Below, in pieces: positions 1 to 11,870 of a DNA stretch of 64,000 nucleotides. Origin of the DNA: Ophiosphaerella korrae (taxonomy: Eukaryota > Ascomycota > Dothideomycetes > Pleosporales > Phaeosphaeriaceae); the NCBI GenBank assembly GCA_028456385.1, contig JALNQF010000032.1:266241-330240 (forward strand), written 5' to 3'. Position 1 is the first letter of the stretch. Each line of letters begins with the position of its first letter. Position numbers and translations under genes: made by a program. The notes beneath the pieces are model-generated. The model did no database searches. It saw only the letters and a program-made list of their open reading frames with translations, and was not told the origin of the DNA.

Positions 1-840
1 GGTAATAGTGTCATCTCAACCGAGGTAAACCCATAGTCAGTTGGCCTGCTACCCCGTTCGAAACGCAGCCGAATCAAGCACCATGTTCAAGCTGGCCTTC
101 GCGGCTCCTTTGGATTGCGTGTGTTGTAATTAGTGTATGTTTCAATCTTTTTAAGTTAATCTCTCTTCTTCGGAAGTATAGGCATGTTAAACATTAACAA
201 GGACCTTCTCTTTAGGTATCAAGCAGTTATCCAGGAAATCTATCAGTGATTACCGTAGCTATATGACCGGGCAGCAACATCAACGTGTTAACCCTATACC
301 GATGTACTAGAAAACCTGTATCCTGCGCGGTTGAGTCAAATACAACTAAGAAAAGATAGCAACGATAAATCAATTCACAGGCACATAGATCATTTCCAAG
401 AGCGGGTTCCAGTGCGAAGCCAGATCGCCGATTATTGACGTATGCATGTGGCCATAACCAAGCTGAATGAAAGGACAAAAATTATTGGTAGTGTCCGTAC
501 GTAATGAGTTATGCATTCATAAGATATTCGGCCCGACTCAGGAAGGCCTATATAGAGGCAGGTCAAGGAATACAATCTATCTTTGCCCTCACCCGTTGCT
601 GTACGCTGCGTGCAGCGCACCTCCGACTCGGAGCAAGCCAACCGACAGGTAGGGCAAAAAAAAAAAAAAAAACTTCCAAGTGGGTAAGCAGCTGGCGAAT
701 ATCAATCGTCGAGAGGCAGCCATGGAGGGGACCAAAGATTTTGTGTCACATGGGCGACCAATAGCATTCTTCCTGTACCCCTATGCGAAATAGCAAGGCA
801 GAATCTACAAATTAACGACACATTTGCTATCTATAGCTAA
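1..840. other. No gene recognised
   Basis: Short open frames occur on both strands but none shows a recognisable domain or a consistent run of coding-like sequence. The only distinct element is an uninterrupted run of 17 A residues at 656-672. Base composition is ordinary, unlike the AT-rich block that begins near 18.3 kb. Confidence 0.6.
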
Positions 841-2103
841 GTGCAAAAATCTGCTGCTACTATTGTGTGCCTGGCGAATTTTGATTCTGGACAACTTCTG
901 TCAACTATTCACGAATCTGAGCTTGAGTCTCTGAATCTCACCATGTACACATACGGTATTCTGAAATTTCAATACAACAACCAATGCATTGACTTTCCTA
1001 AATGGATCACACCCCTAACGCTCTGTCTTACCCCGCTCATTGCCCACATTGCTGCGGGAGCGCCTTCAGTATCATACCTTGCTTCCAGCCGTCCGAGATG
1101 GTATGAACATGTTTGCTACTATAATCCAACCTCCATTATTTGGCGATATGCGGCCATTACCGACCGAAGGATTCGGGCGAAGAGTTAGAATCGCAATGAT
1201 TTTGCCGTCAGTAATGGCATATTTTGGACAACTCAGGGCTGGAATGGAGAAGAAAACTTGGCCGACAATGCTTCTTTATATTGCGCAACTCCCATCGGGC
1301 ACACTAGGGTATGAGTGCTCTCAGCGTCGATGCTCAAGACGATAATCACGAGTTTACAAGGAATTTCGGCTCTGTGTACACTCATAAATGCGATGGTTTC
1401 GGTAGAGCCTGACTCGTTCAAGTTGATAGGTCTGGACTTGATCTTCTACCCGCTGGCTATTCTAGGACTCTTGCGCATCTGCACTGCGCCCTCGCTTATC
1501 GAGGATTTGGTGTTTTTATTAAGGGACGAAACTCCAAATCAAAAGCCCAAGCGAGGAAGTCCGACTCACCAAACAAACAATGATGACACCACCAGTCTTG
1601 AAGGCCGTTATGATATGCTTGCACCATTTTTAATCACACCCATACTCTCTGAGCCTCGATTTGACCTACCCAATTCCTCTGGCAGAAGTTGTTGTTCTCG
1701 AGTGTTCTTTCTTTTCATCTTATCAGGATTTTGGTGCATGGCTTTCATTTATGCCACACCATTTATACCTTGCTGCTCGATTTACTTCGCTACAGCTACT
1801 TTCATTACGGTAAACCTTTATCTCCTCATCTTGTCAACTACTACAATCCTCTTGTGCCTGTACTTCTATCGACGCCTGACGACAAGCATGATAATTCGTT
1901 GCATTTCCAAAACATGGTACAAAATATACACACTACTTGTGTTCGGTGTTATGCTTATCCTACTCGTTGTTACTAGTTTTGAGACGAATAAACGGCCTGA
2001 TGGAAAATATACTAGTTACCCACTAGATGTACAGGCTGGGTGCATGGGAGCCTGGTGGAAAATCGAACCAACTTCAGGACTCTTTGGCTTTGTATCTGCG
2101 TAG
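841..2103 (+). pseudogene. Broken multi-pass membrane protein gene (two in-frame RIP-type stops)
   Basis: Three open segments lie in one reading frame, separated by TAG at 1186-1188 and TGA at 1312-1314. Reading through both gives a continuous protein of about 420 residues. A hydrophobic stretch near WITPLTLCLTPLIAH is followed by a charged loop, then four more hydrophobic segments encoded roughly at 1429-1490, 1700-1760, 1790-1870 and 1918-1980. Both stops can come from one C-to-T change each (CAG to TAG, CGA to TGA), the RIP pattern. The general look matches uncharacterised fungal membrane proteins, but I cannot name the family. The 5' end is uncertain: there is no good ATG near 841, so an upstream exon may be missing. 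The 3' end may also have run past the TAG at 2101-2103. No function is inferred. Confidence 0.6.
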
Positions 2104-4197
2104 GGAAATGCAACATCATGGGGAGGAAAAAAATAGCTACTTGAGTAGGCAAGTCGAGGATATCGTGGAGATGACTTCTTTCTGGTTATACAACTTTACA
2201 GGGTATTGCACAGGCCAATTTGATGAACGCCTTTAAGACCGGGTAATTGATTGATGATAACTTCCATCCGCTCACCTGAGATTATCATTAGAAAAGTAAA
2301 TACAATGCGATTAAACAAGCGGCCCATGTGCCCCCAACATTGGCAACTTTCGTATCGTCCTTTACAAGCCTGCAAATGTAGTTCGCCGAAATGTACTTTT
2401 TTGTTGTTTAATTGACCTTTTGTTTATGTCATTAACGCATTGCAGAGATACGATACCTTCACGATCTGAGTGGGATGTTCTTTCAAGTGTGTCACAATTA
2501 ATAAAATAATTTTTTTATGATTATTTTGGAGAGGAAGAATTTGCCTGTGTCCAGCTTTCTGCTGAGTTGTGATCCGTGGTAGCCTAGTTCAGTAAAGTCA
2601 TCCACATATCCAAAGTTCCCGCGCGACCCCGCTGGTGGCCAAAAAAAAAAAAAGTGGTGAATTTTTCATGAAAGCATTGCTTAGATCATTCTAAAAGTGC
2701 CCTCATCGGTAAAGTGTCTCATTATTTTATCACCGCCCTGTAACAGCTGGCTCGGTCTTTTACCTCCTACCTCCGCCACCCTCTCAACCAACAACGCAAA
2801 TTACGCCTCATACTCCATCTAGTATACCTTCGTAATCCCTTAAATGAAAATATAAAAATGTAATCGCTTCTTAAATCGGTTGTGCAACTTGAAGGGTATG
2901 ATTTGTCCCCGTAAGTCATGCGCGAAGGAGTTCAACAGATACTTTGGGATTTTCGGATTTAAGATCTCATAGCCCTCCAACAAAACCATTAAAAACCTGT
3001 CCTGGTGGTCTTACATACTGAAAGATCAAGTCGGCCCACTAATAATGGCCGAAAGTCTTACTAGGACGTCACCGAAGTTGGTATAGTAATCCTGGCATTA
3101 AAAGGTCAAATCACTCAGCCATATGAGGATATCAAGCAGCTGCATCTTGATGGCAAGATAAAAGTATCCACTATGAATATACAAGAACGAAGAGAGCGGC
3201 CTAAAGAGAGACCCATCGGATACGTAATAGAAAGCATCCCCGGAGACGTTGCATCGATATTCGTGAGCATACTTTCGAACTATGAAGGACCTAAGATACT
3301 CGTCGAATTCGCCCTTCATAATCATTACAAATGGATAAAGAGGAGTACTCGACTATTTTGTCTCACTTTATAGCGCCGTCAAACGTACAGGAGTTGACTT
3401 GCAGCGACGCAAGGAGTTTGCCACGGAACTAATCATCACGTTCCGTCCAGAAAGATATAAGAACAGCGGCCGAGATCCGGTTAGAGTAATGGGGAGACCT
3501 CGAAGCTATATGGACCTTTAATGCGTTTCTTAGACACACAAGCATTTCCGTAGCTTAGTAGATGGTGCTCACGCAAAATTATTTCTACTTCCGAGGGTTG
3601 CACAAAATTTATTAAGAGCGCGGATCCTAAACTGTGGACTGAAGCGCTGAGAATTAGATTCTAGAGCGAGTACCGGGTGGAAGTAAAGCTCAACCCAGTT
3701 TTACTAAAGAACAAAGCATTGCAGGCTAATTTAGAAGTATGTTTTGCTGGTAAGGCGAAGAAGTAGCAGGAGATGTTTACAACAGCCTTGCGAAATACTA
3801 TGCAATGTACACTGCTTCCCCTAATATGGCCCTTATCCATAATTTCTAAGCTCATCTACTTAGGTATGTACGGTTTGGTGGAATAATGTGGCACGGCCGG
3901 CGCAACCCCAGATAAAACATCTATGTCCCAAGCTACGTTCTCGTAATCAATCTGCCCTAGACATCGCTGCAATGGCACACCTTCTAACTAAATTTAGGTT
4001 GAATCCAACGCTATTCAACCAAGACTTGTAGCGCCAGCTAGGCGCCCATACAAAGCGGGTTTTTGAGCGCATTTCATGCTAGTTTTGAGTAATAATTAGA
4101 TGAGGCTTTTAAGGTAGTTATAAATCACGATATAAACGATTTTTATGATGTTGAGCCACGCCCATATGGCCTATCTGGCTGCCCATCTAACCTATCA
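2104..4197. other. No gene recognised; possible decayed sequence
   Basis: A 66-residue plus-strand frame (3173-3373) and a 64-residue minus-strand frame (3661-3855) are open but match nothing I recognise. Coding-like fragments in several frames between about 3100 and 3700 could be a worn-out gene, but I cannot join them. There is a 13-A run at 2641-2653. No RNA gene or terminal repeat was seen. Confidence 0.5.
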
Positions 4198-5238
4198 CTA
4201 GCTAGTCATCTACCCATCTATCTCTATACAATCTCTCAGCCTTTGTGGCATAGAGTTGACGCGCTTGTTTATAAACTTTAAATAACTCGCTCCTATCCCT
4301 CAAGCGCCAGCTTTCTTGTATCGCTCTCATCCTAATGTGGGAACCTTTTAACGTATTGTTTAGCTGGCTGCCAGCAGTTTTCAATAGGCGGAAGGTCTGG
4401 AGATGAGTGGCAGTTAAAGTAGTGGTTAAGCTTATGAGTCTCTTTCCACTCTCTTACAATGTTGCTTTTGCCTGGGTCGTGACCAGAATCACTATCCTCC
4501 TCAAGGGTAAAGCGATCTCTACGCTCCAGCCAAGGCTTTATAACTGGCTCAAGTATCTGATCAATGCATGCACGCTGCGCCGTCTTGTAATTAGTATTGC
4601 TTGCAATCTCATAGAATGTGAGATTACTCTTGAAGTCATAGCCAACGGCAGCCTAGGCGTATACGCGCTTTATCTCTCGTTCTCTCTCATCTCTCTCATC
4701 TTTATGTTGTATACAGTCGGCGCGGTAGCGTTCTCCAGGCCTCTGGATAATGTAGGGGGGGCCTTGCGAGCCAATTGCCCATTATACTTCGTCTGAAAAG
4801 CGTACGATATGCCAGTCTTCTAGCTCTAGGCAGCGCGCCAACATGACTTCTACCCACTCTTTCCGCTTCTTTGAAGTAATCTTATTCACCTATTTCTTCT
4901 GGCAAGAAATACACTTAAAGTACTGCATTGAGTTCAAAGCTAAGATCTTGCTAGCTTAACTTCCGTGCTTCAAAGCCTTCTTCTTTGTATTATCCTATCC
5001 ATCTTACGAAGCTGCTGAGCTGATATTTTAGGTGGGTGTCTACGTTTCTCTATATCATCAGAATTATGGTGGCGCCGGTCAACGCTGCCCTCTGAGATCA
5101 TTGCCCAGCCCTGGCGTTTGGAGACACCATTAAAGCAGAAAACGTCTGCCTTTGAGTGTGGGATCCCAATAGTGCCGCGCATCCTAGAATGTTTTTGGGG
5201 AGTATCATGACTTAGGCGATTATCCCAGTCTGCCGTTG
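4198..5238 (-). pseudogene. Tc1/mariner-type transposase relic
   Basis: Read on the minus strand from about 5238 down to a TAG at 4198-4200, the sequence gives a fungal Tc1/mariner-like DDE transposase in pieces. In order these are an N-terminal block with GVSKRQGWAMISEG (near 5120), a KCISCQKK..VNK block (near 4900), the first catalytic segment RFSDEV (near 4790), a segment with EEDSDSGHDPGKSN (near 4480), and the third segment SSPDLPPIEN followed by CWQP (near 4390). The C-terminus reads NSMPQRLRDCI. It is dead. A stop replaces a residue after FSDEV (4782-4784), a TAG sits at a likely Trp (4653-4655), frames shift between the N-terminal blocks and near the C-terminus, and part of the segment near 4930 appears deleted. 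I could not find convincing terminal inverted repeats, so the ends of the whole element are unknown. Confidence 0.75.
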
Positions 5239-5891
5239 AAAAAAATTAAGAAAAAATGTTAAGATTTGGGGTGTGGAGGTAAGTTGAGAGTTGGAATGGT
5301 TGGCGTTTTGATTTTCCCGATTTGGATGGAAGCGCACGGAGCGGCACTAGCAATCCGCTCATGAGAGAGCGCTGCACAAGATAATCGTGTACGCGCGGTT
5401 GGCTTATTCACGATGGCATGATCAGGCGTGAAATTGGCCGGGCGATTATATAAAACAAGGTTCTCTATCTCGCAATGATAGCCTACCACCGCAGCGAAGT
5501 AAACCAACTCTTCATTTGATACCTCGGCCGGTGTACTCGAGCCCTCCTTCCCCTACAGTAGTTCTAAGAGCTGCAACAGTCTCCGCGTACTATCGTGTTC
5601 GGCCCCGCACCGATTCGAATATCCTCCAGGCCTGCCGACGGCAAAGTGCGTCATCCTATCGCAGAGTGGCTCCATGCGTCCGCCTAGACTTTTCCCAAGC
5701 TCACATCACAAACGTCCACCGCAAACTTCCATCTCCGATTCTTGCGGTAAAGATTCCGCTCATGACATATCTCCCCGCTCCAAAAGAGGGTCGTTCGACG
5801 CGGATCCGAGGAATTATCATGAACACGAAGACTTCAAATGCTACGGCGATCTGGAACCTTATATTCGATCGCAGCATATAATTTATCGCTC
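5239..5891. other. No gene confirmed; possible 5' part of the kinase-like relic
   Basis: A plus-strand frame at 5674-5967 reads like plausible protein (acidic, with FDADPRNYHEHEDF). It lies in a different frame from the kinase-like relic that follows, so it could be its frame-shifted N-terminal part. The frames at 5516-5881 (plus) and 5259-5507 (minus) show no recognisable domain. Confidence 0.4.
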
Positions 5892-6935
5892 TAGCGACTG
5901 TGGATGGTATATCAAAGTGACTTTTCGGGGACTATCCTTCGTAAACGTGGCACGCAGAGCTTGTTGAACGAGCAGAAGAAGCGGACAGTCCGCGGCCGTC
6001 AACTCTGAGACTTCATTCAGTATATCGAATTCGAATCCCTTCCTCTTCTCGATAATACTGTCACCGAAGTCATATTCGAACCCTCTAGTACTAATCTACA
6101 GCTACAACCTCTCAAACTGCCACTTAGCAGCGGTATCGTAAACCTACTAGTAGACAATGGATACCGCCAATTTTGCGGCTAATTGGACTATCGAGTTATA
6201 GAGGATGTATCAAAGACATTTTATCCGCCTCCCCCTAGAAATTGCTTGGTTGTGGTTATACTATTTTCAAAAATCAGAAAGGTCAGAGACATTGCGCCAG
6301 CAATATCGCTAGTCTGAGTCGCATCTGAGAAGCAGGATTGCATTTTTAAATCAACTAAGAGGCCACTCTATAAGCCTCGAGACAGTTATATTATAGAACG
6401 GGAAATATTAAATTTGCAGGTCCTACGCCAATCCCTAGAGATTATCTAGCTTGTTTCTATTATTAGCTCAGGAAATCCCTACTATATAGGTAGATTAAAT
6501 GATCATAGCAATGTTCTCCGGGGGTTTCTTTTGGAATATCATACGGCTGGGACTCTTGAAGAGATGCTGGAAAATAGTAATTCTCGGCCTGTGTGGAAGA
6601 AATGACCAATTCAAATAGCCTGTGGGCTTTAGTAATTACATCGAAAGAACATTATACATATGGGTTTAAAACCGTTAAATATTATAATCGATGCTAATGA
6701 CGATGCCAAAATCATCGATATTAGTGGCCTTACCACGACACATGAATGGACGGCTCCCGAATTACGAAAACACCTCGACCTAACCTCTCTGCCCTGGAAA
6801 CCCCGTGTATATAGTGATATTTGGGCATTTGGAAGGCTTCTGTTGGTGATGGTTCTACTTGAAAGCAACAAGTGGAAGGCCAGGATTTTGAATGAGATTG
6901 TCAGAGACACCACCAGAGAAAATCCTGAAGAATGA
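5892..6935 (+). pseudogene. Protein-kinase-like gene inactivated by RIP-type nonsense mutations
   Basis: One reading frame runs through the interval and is interrupted only by stops: TAG 5892, TGA 6006, TAA 6180, TGA 6315, TAG 6447, TGA 6603, TAG 6630 and TAA 6633. Reading through them gives a kinase-like C-terminal domain. It has a CIFKS segment that could hold the beta-3 lysine, an IIEREI helix-C segment, a hinge-like LLEYHTAGTLEEML, the catalytic-loop equivalent IIHMGLKPLNIII, AKIIDISG in place of DFG, EWTAPEL in place of APE, and YSDIWAFGRLL (helix F). The 91 residues after the last stop are open (6660-6932). HMGLKP lacks the catalytic Asp of HxDLKP; a G-to-A change cannot explain that Gly, so the copy diverged in other ways too. 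About 180 residues precede the kinase domain, with no recognised domain. Confidence 0.75.
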
Positions 6936-9900
6936 CCCTAGCTAAGTGTCGTAGTCTTAAAACTAGATTAACATTTCAAATTCCCTGTTGTTGGTCTTCC
7001 TACCTTGCTATAGACTCTGCTAGTCAAAATCTACATTATCTGGGTTAAAACTACTATCTGTCCTTGCCCCTAACGCAACAATTAGCTGATCGCTAAACCT
7101 TCTGAGTATAATCAAATCCTCGCCAGGGCCTTCCCGCTTTAGGTTTGGCTGTTTATCGCAACCGGGAAGATAAAGAGTTCCGGTCGTAGAAGCATGCGTT
7201 TTTACCGCAGATTGACAAACTTGCTTTTCTTCGCCTCATCACAAGTCCACGTACATTCTCGGAAATAATGACCGCAAGAGGAGACACGTTCCGTGAAAGA
7301 ACACATTTGAAATATGTATAAATGACGCAATTAAGCAACAGCTGGTTTCGGATGGGGAAGCACAACATTAGATGAAGCCGAGTCAATATTTGAGCACTTC
7401 CAAAATCCCCCTCGGCGAGCCACGTGATTTTCAACTCGAATACCAGACAAGCCGAATGGAGCGGGGTCGCTCCAGGCATCCATTCGGCGGTTATGTATCC
7501 GGCGCACCCAAGTGACTTAAAGTAGGGTGTTTATAGGCGTAGAACGACTAGAATATCATGGACATGGGTCCAATGCATAGTTGAAATGCGCGTCATAGCG
7601 GACGCCTTGCGTTCGACCGCTTGACAAGGTGGTTATTGTCGCGGACGTGCCACCATAGATGTTCGATGATGGGGTACGACTGCAGGAGTAGCCGTCAGAT
7701 ATTCTTTCATATGATTTTACCGTCGCATAATGGCACCAAGTGGCGTATTCGAACATAGACCATTGAGTGACGACCCTCGAATAGAAATGGTTGCAAGGCT
7801 GCCCGCTGTCTTCATTTACTTTACTTCTTCTGAAACACTACGTAATCCATTCGTCAAATGTCATAGTAAAGCACCTGAATGAAAATGTATCCTATCGCAA
7901 CCCATCGGGCGCCAACATCCACATGGACGAAATTGCAATAAGACCTCTAGTCCTGGCCGCGCACTAGAAAGCCTTAGCTCGTCTAGTTATTCTGGCGAGC
8001 ACACTTCAAGATTAGGCATGTTTCTACAGTTCTTATTAAGTTAATATTTACTAGCTAAAGTTAGTATATATAGTAAAGAAGAGGATAGGCTATGAGGATA
8101 GTCATATATCTTGTCTCGTATTGCAAATCAAGCGAGAAACCTCAAATTACCTGCAAAGGATATAAGCAATGTTAGAAATCCTTGTCTGGCAGTGCAGCCC
8201 AAGCTCGCTTCCGACCGTTAATATACATTTAGAGAACCCGTCCATGTGGTGTTTAAGCCATTTTCGTGACCTGAACGTGGCAAAATCACCTGTCTAGTCA
8301 ATCTATGCACTTATGGTACATGTGCAGGTAGCATTTGGGCCAGCCCAAGGAAAGTCATGCATTCAGTTACGTCTGACCGAGGGAATCTACGCCGCTAGTT
8401 AGACGCATCGCTGCAACGTGCTAAGTGTCGTGGCAATGATCACGATACATGCCCTGAAGGACACCGGGTGAATCCTATATGGTTTGAGATGAGCAATAGT
8501 TACTGCTCATGAATGAAATGTTGATAAGACACGCTGTAAGATGAATGATATACAAGGTTCTAAGGAATGTAGGGGAGTGGCGGGTGAAGGACCCATCAGC
8601 CAGTATAGCATGAATATGGGCTGGGAGAAGAAGCTCGCACAGGTATGGCAACTGCAGCAACACTCGATAGCGTATAATTTGAAATCAGATATGACCGCAA
8701 ACTATAGACGGGAGGCTATTATAAGAGAGGTTAGGGCGTTCTTGTGAATAACTGAGGTTAGGAGTGCGGCACAAGATAAGGATCTTTGGGAGACCTAGCT
8801 TTATAGATGCCTGGCTTAATAGCTTCGAAGGCGATTGGCGGATTAGAGTAGTCCACGGTAGAGGGAACTAGCTACTTCCGGAAGGTTTTAGCCCTTCAGG
8901 CACCATTCTTGGCCATGACCGGATCAGATCTTAGGTTGGTGCATAGTCATGAAAGTTTGCCTGTCATGACGCTTGCCAAGCCGGATATATTACGGCGGAA
9001 GCCGCCCTAGATAACTCTCCAAAACCGTTCACGGTATGCGCGATCTCTGTCCTCTGGCGCGCCTGGTCGTGACGGGGTAGGAGGAGCGCTTTGGAGAACA
9101 GTGGGATGCAGGCGAGACTAATAGAGCAGGCGCGTGGAGCTGTTTTTTTCTTTCGTGGGGATCGATGGCGAGTGTCAGTCTTTCTGCGGGTCAGGTTGCC
9201 TCAAATTTTCATCGGTTGTGGTGGCCGTCAACCGTGCTGTGTTCCGGCGCGCGACAAAGCACTGGTAGCGCGCCTTCGAAGGCCCGAGGGTGACTCAGTC
9301 CTGTTCTGGCAAGGAGGTAGTACCGAGTCACGTGGCGATCTTCCATGAAATGAGCGTCACCCACAGCCTCATGGCGATCTATGGCTCGTGAGCGATGCTG
9401 TTGAACCCCTAGACTCAGATAAGGGCGTTGATGGGTTGCGGTAGTGGTGTAAGCCTGATGGTGGCCCTGAGGCGCACAAGGCTCGTTTTCGCCAACATAA
9501 GACCCTTCGCGAATCAGGCAGGGAGGCGTCCATGCGAATGTAATTTTCATGTAGTAGGGTTATACGGGTTCTAGATTGATTTTAGGGCATAAATTAAACG
9601 AAATAGAGAAGAAATTAGGACGTGTGCAGACTATCTATTGCTTCGAAGTCAAGGTACCTATGGTGTGTTCCGTCACGGATGGATGTATCTTTCGGATAGA
9701 TGGCGGGGTGGAGTAATATCTTAAAGAGCGCCTAATGAATTGGTAGCGTTACACTGGGTACCGAGTTAGGATTACGCCCCATAAGCACAATTACCTCATA
9801 ATACCTCGTCTTATTATTCAGCATATAAATATTACGAACAAGAAGCCTACGGATAAGATGTGCCCACTACTATTCACATACCTTTAATCTTATCGTCGAC

Positions 9901-9985
9901 GTATACAATTAGCTTGGAGTACTAAGGCACAGGAAGTATTTCCCGTCGAAAAGTACAATCCAATTTATCGCAGGAAGGTCATCAT
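6936..9985. other. No gene recognised (about 3 kb)
   Basis: Frames of 60-113 residues exist (for example minus 7153-7479, minus 9209-9550, plus 9091-9348) but overlap each other on both strands and show no domain, signal peptide or conserved motif. They read as chance frames. No tRNA-like or repeat structure was noticed. A TATA-like TATAAAT at 9824-9830 probably belongs to the esterase gene that follows. Confidence 0.55.
9824..9830 (+). promoter_or_regulatory. Possible TATA element of the tannase-family gene
   Basis: TATAAAT lies about 155 bp upstream of the ATG at 9986 in an AT-rich stretch. Position and sequence fit a fungal core promoter, but the transcription start is not visible. Confidence 0.3.
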
Positions 9986-11641
9986 ATGCGGTTTTTCTAC
10001 ACGACTTCTCTCTTTGCTCTCTTGAGCTGTGTGGCGTTCGGCTCAGAACCTGCAGATTTTAGATCAAGATGTGAAGCACTCAGCCGGGATATCGGAACAC
10101 AAAGCCACGATGGTATCAGGGTGACGATTGCTCAGTACCTTGTCAAGAACTCTGTCATCGATCAATTCTCCGAGGGAACAAATAAGACGTGTGCGCTACC
10201 AAATCCCATCGTGCCAGTAAATTTATGCCGGGTCGCGCTCAATTTTCCAACCTCGGATTCTAGTGAGGTTTATATGGAAGCTTGGCTGCCAGAAGTCTGG
10301 AACTCACGTTTTTTTGCTGTTGGAACGGGTGGATTGGCGGGATGTGAGTTGAATTGACGCGCTGAACCTACTTGTTGCTAATGCCAATTAGGTATCTTCT
10401 ATCAAGACCTCGCATATGTAGCTTCTTATGGCTTTGCAAGCGTTGGTAGCAATAGCGGACATAACGGTACTTCAGCTGGTGCTTTCCTCCACCAGCCACA
10501 GGTGCTTGAAGATTTTGTATGGCGAGCTTTATACAAAACGACCAAAATTGGGAAAGGCGTCACAAAGCATTTATATGGTACACCACATAAGAAGTCGTAC
10601 TACATTGGATGCTCACAAGGTGGGCGTCAAGGTTTTAAAGCTGCCCAGGACAATCCGGAGCTTTTTGATGGTATTATAATTGGCGCACCTGGACTGGAGC
10701 TTCCAGGTCTTTTCCAGAATATCGCACGCTGGCTTCGGACTTTGGGCACAGATGTTAACAATCTGACAGTCTCAATAAACAAGTGGGAGGCCATTCAGAA
10801 TGAGACATTAAAGCAGTGCGATAAACTTGACGGTGCTTCTGATGGCATCATTGAGGACACTCGCCGATGCAATCCCGATTTATCAAGTTTGAGCTGTGGA
10901 AAACCTGGAGCTCCAAGAGTCTGCCTCACCACAAAGGACTTAGATCTGGTGAAGCCATTTTTCAAGCCTTGGACGGTGAACAATACTCTTATTTATCCCG
11001 GAATGGCGCATAACGGCGGCGAGGTGTTACATGCTACAACCCTTAGCGGCACCGAATTCACAAACTACGCGCTCGAGTGGCCACGCTTCGTCTTTCGACA
11101 GGATCCGAGCTGGACGCTGGATCAATGGACACCGGCGGATGCACCTCTCGCTGTTCAACAAAACCTCTTCAACTTCAACACCTGGAACGGAGACCTCTCA
11201 GAGTTCAGAGATAGAGGCGCAAAGATCATTCACTACCACGGACAGCTAGACCAGGGTGTTGATACGACGGTGTCGGAACGCTACTACAACCATGTGTCTG
11301 AAACGATGCATGCTTCTTCAGAAGAACTTGATAAGTTTTATCGATACTTTCGCATCTCCGGTTTGCTGCATTGTCAAGGTGGGCCTGGAGCGAGTAGCAT
11401 TGGCCAAGCGAGCTTCCCGCCGCCCGCGGGCGATGAACCCGATGATAATGTATTGAGCAGGATCGTTCGGTGGGTCGAGGAGAATGAAGCACCGGATACC
11501 TTACGAGGGACTAAGTTTATCAACAACAATGCTACTCAGGGTATAGATTACAAGCGCAAACACTGTAGATATCCCGCAACAAACGTTTACAGGGGAACTA
11601 GCGATGGGAAAGATGAGGAAGGCTGGCAGTGTGTGTTTTAA
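9986..11641 (+). CDS. Secreted tannase / feruloyl esterase family protein (one intron)
   Basis: Exons 9986-10343 and 10392-11641 join to a 535-residue protein, the usual size for fungal tannase-family (PF07519) esterases. The 48-nt intron has donor GTGAGT, a GCTAAT branch-like site and acceptor TTAG; splicing restores the frame across a split Cys codon. Residues 1-20 form a hydrophobic signal peptide, so export is expected. The family's CS-D-HC catalytic pattern is complete: nucleophile Ser194 in GCSQGGRQG with Cys193, Asp406 in HGQLDQGVD, and His446-Cys447 in GLLHCQGG. The two Cys residues are known to form a disulfide tying Ser to His. The CDKLDGASDGIIED segment matches the calcium-binding loop of the lid domain. 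Such enzymes cleave ester links in gallate tannins or hydroxycinnamate-decorated plant polymers; sequence alone does not say which. No defect was seen. Confidence 0.93.
10344..10391 (+). other. Intron of the tannase-family gene
   Basis: 48-nt spliceosomal intron. The donor is GTGAGT at 10344-10349, a branch-like GCTAAT lies near 10377, and the acceptor AATTAG ends at 10391. Without splicing the frame stops within a few codons; with it, the conserved GTGGLAGC..FYQDLAYVASYGF block is continuous. Confidence 0.92.
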
Positions 11642-11870
11642 TTATTGTTCAGGCGTAGTAGGCTCGAAAAAGATTATTTGAGGACATTCATGTCTCGAAT
11701 GTAGCAGCAGATATTTCTGTAATAACTGTCTTCAACATATCGGAAACTTTGAAGATTCAAGGTCGAACAAGAAGACGATTTAAGTCTTGCCTATTGCGGA
11801 CTAGCGTGATGGATTGTCTAGACTTATCTGCCGTTAGGCAGCTGCCTCACCCGACTCGGCACACATCACA

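Noticed and set aside
656..672. A-run that might be the tail of a retroposed gene or LINE
   Set aside because: No upstream coding relic or target-site duplication could be tied to it; it is a simple homopolymer.
3173..3373. 66-residue plus-strand frame
   Set aside because: It looks partly protein-like, but I could not connect it to neighbouring frames or to a family, so it was not called as a gene or pseudogene.
9091..9550. Overlapping 85- and 113-residue frames on opposite strands
   Set aside because: Neither shows a domain, signal peptide or splice pattern; the overlap suggests chance frames in a GC-richer patch.
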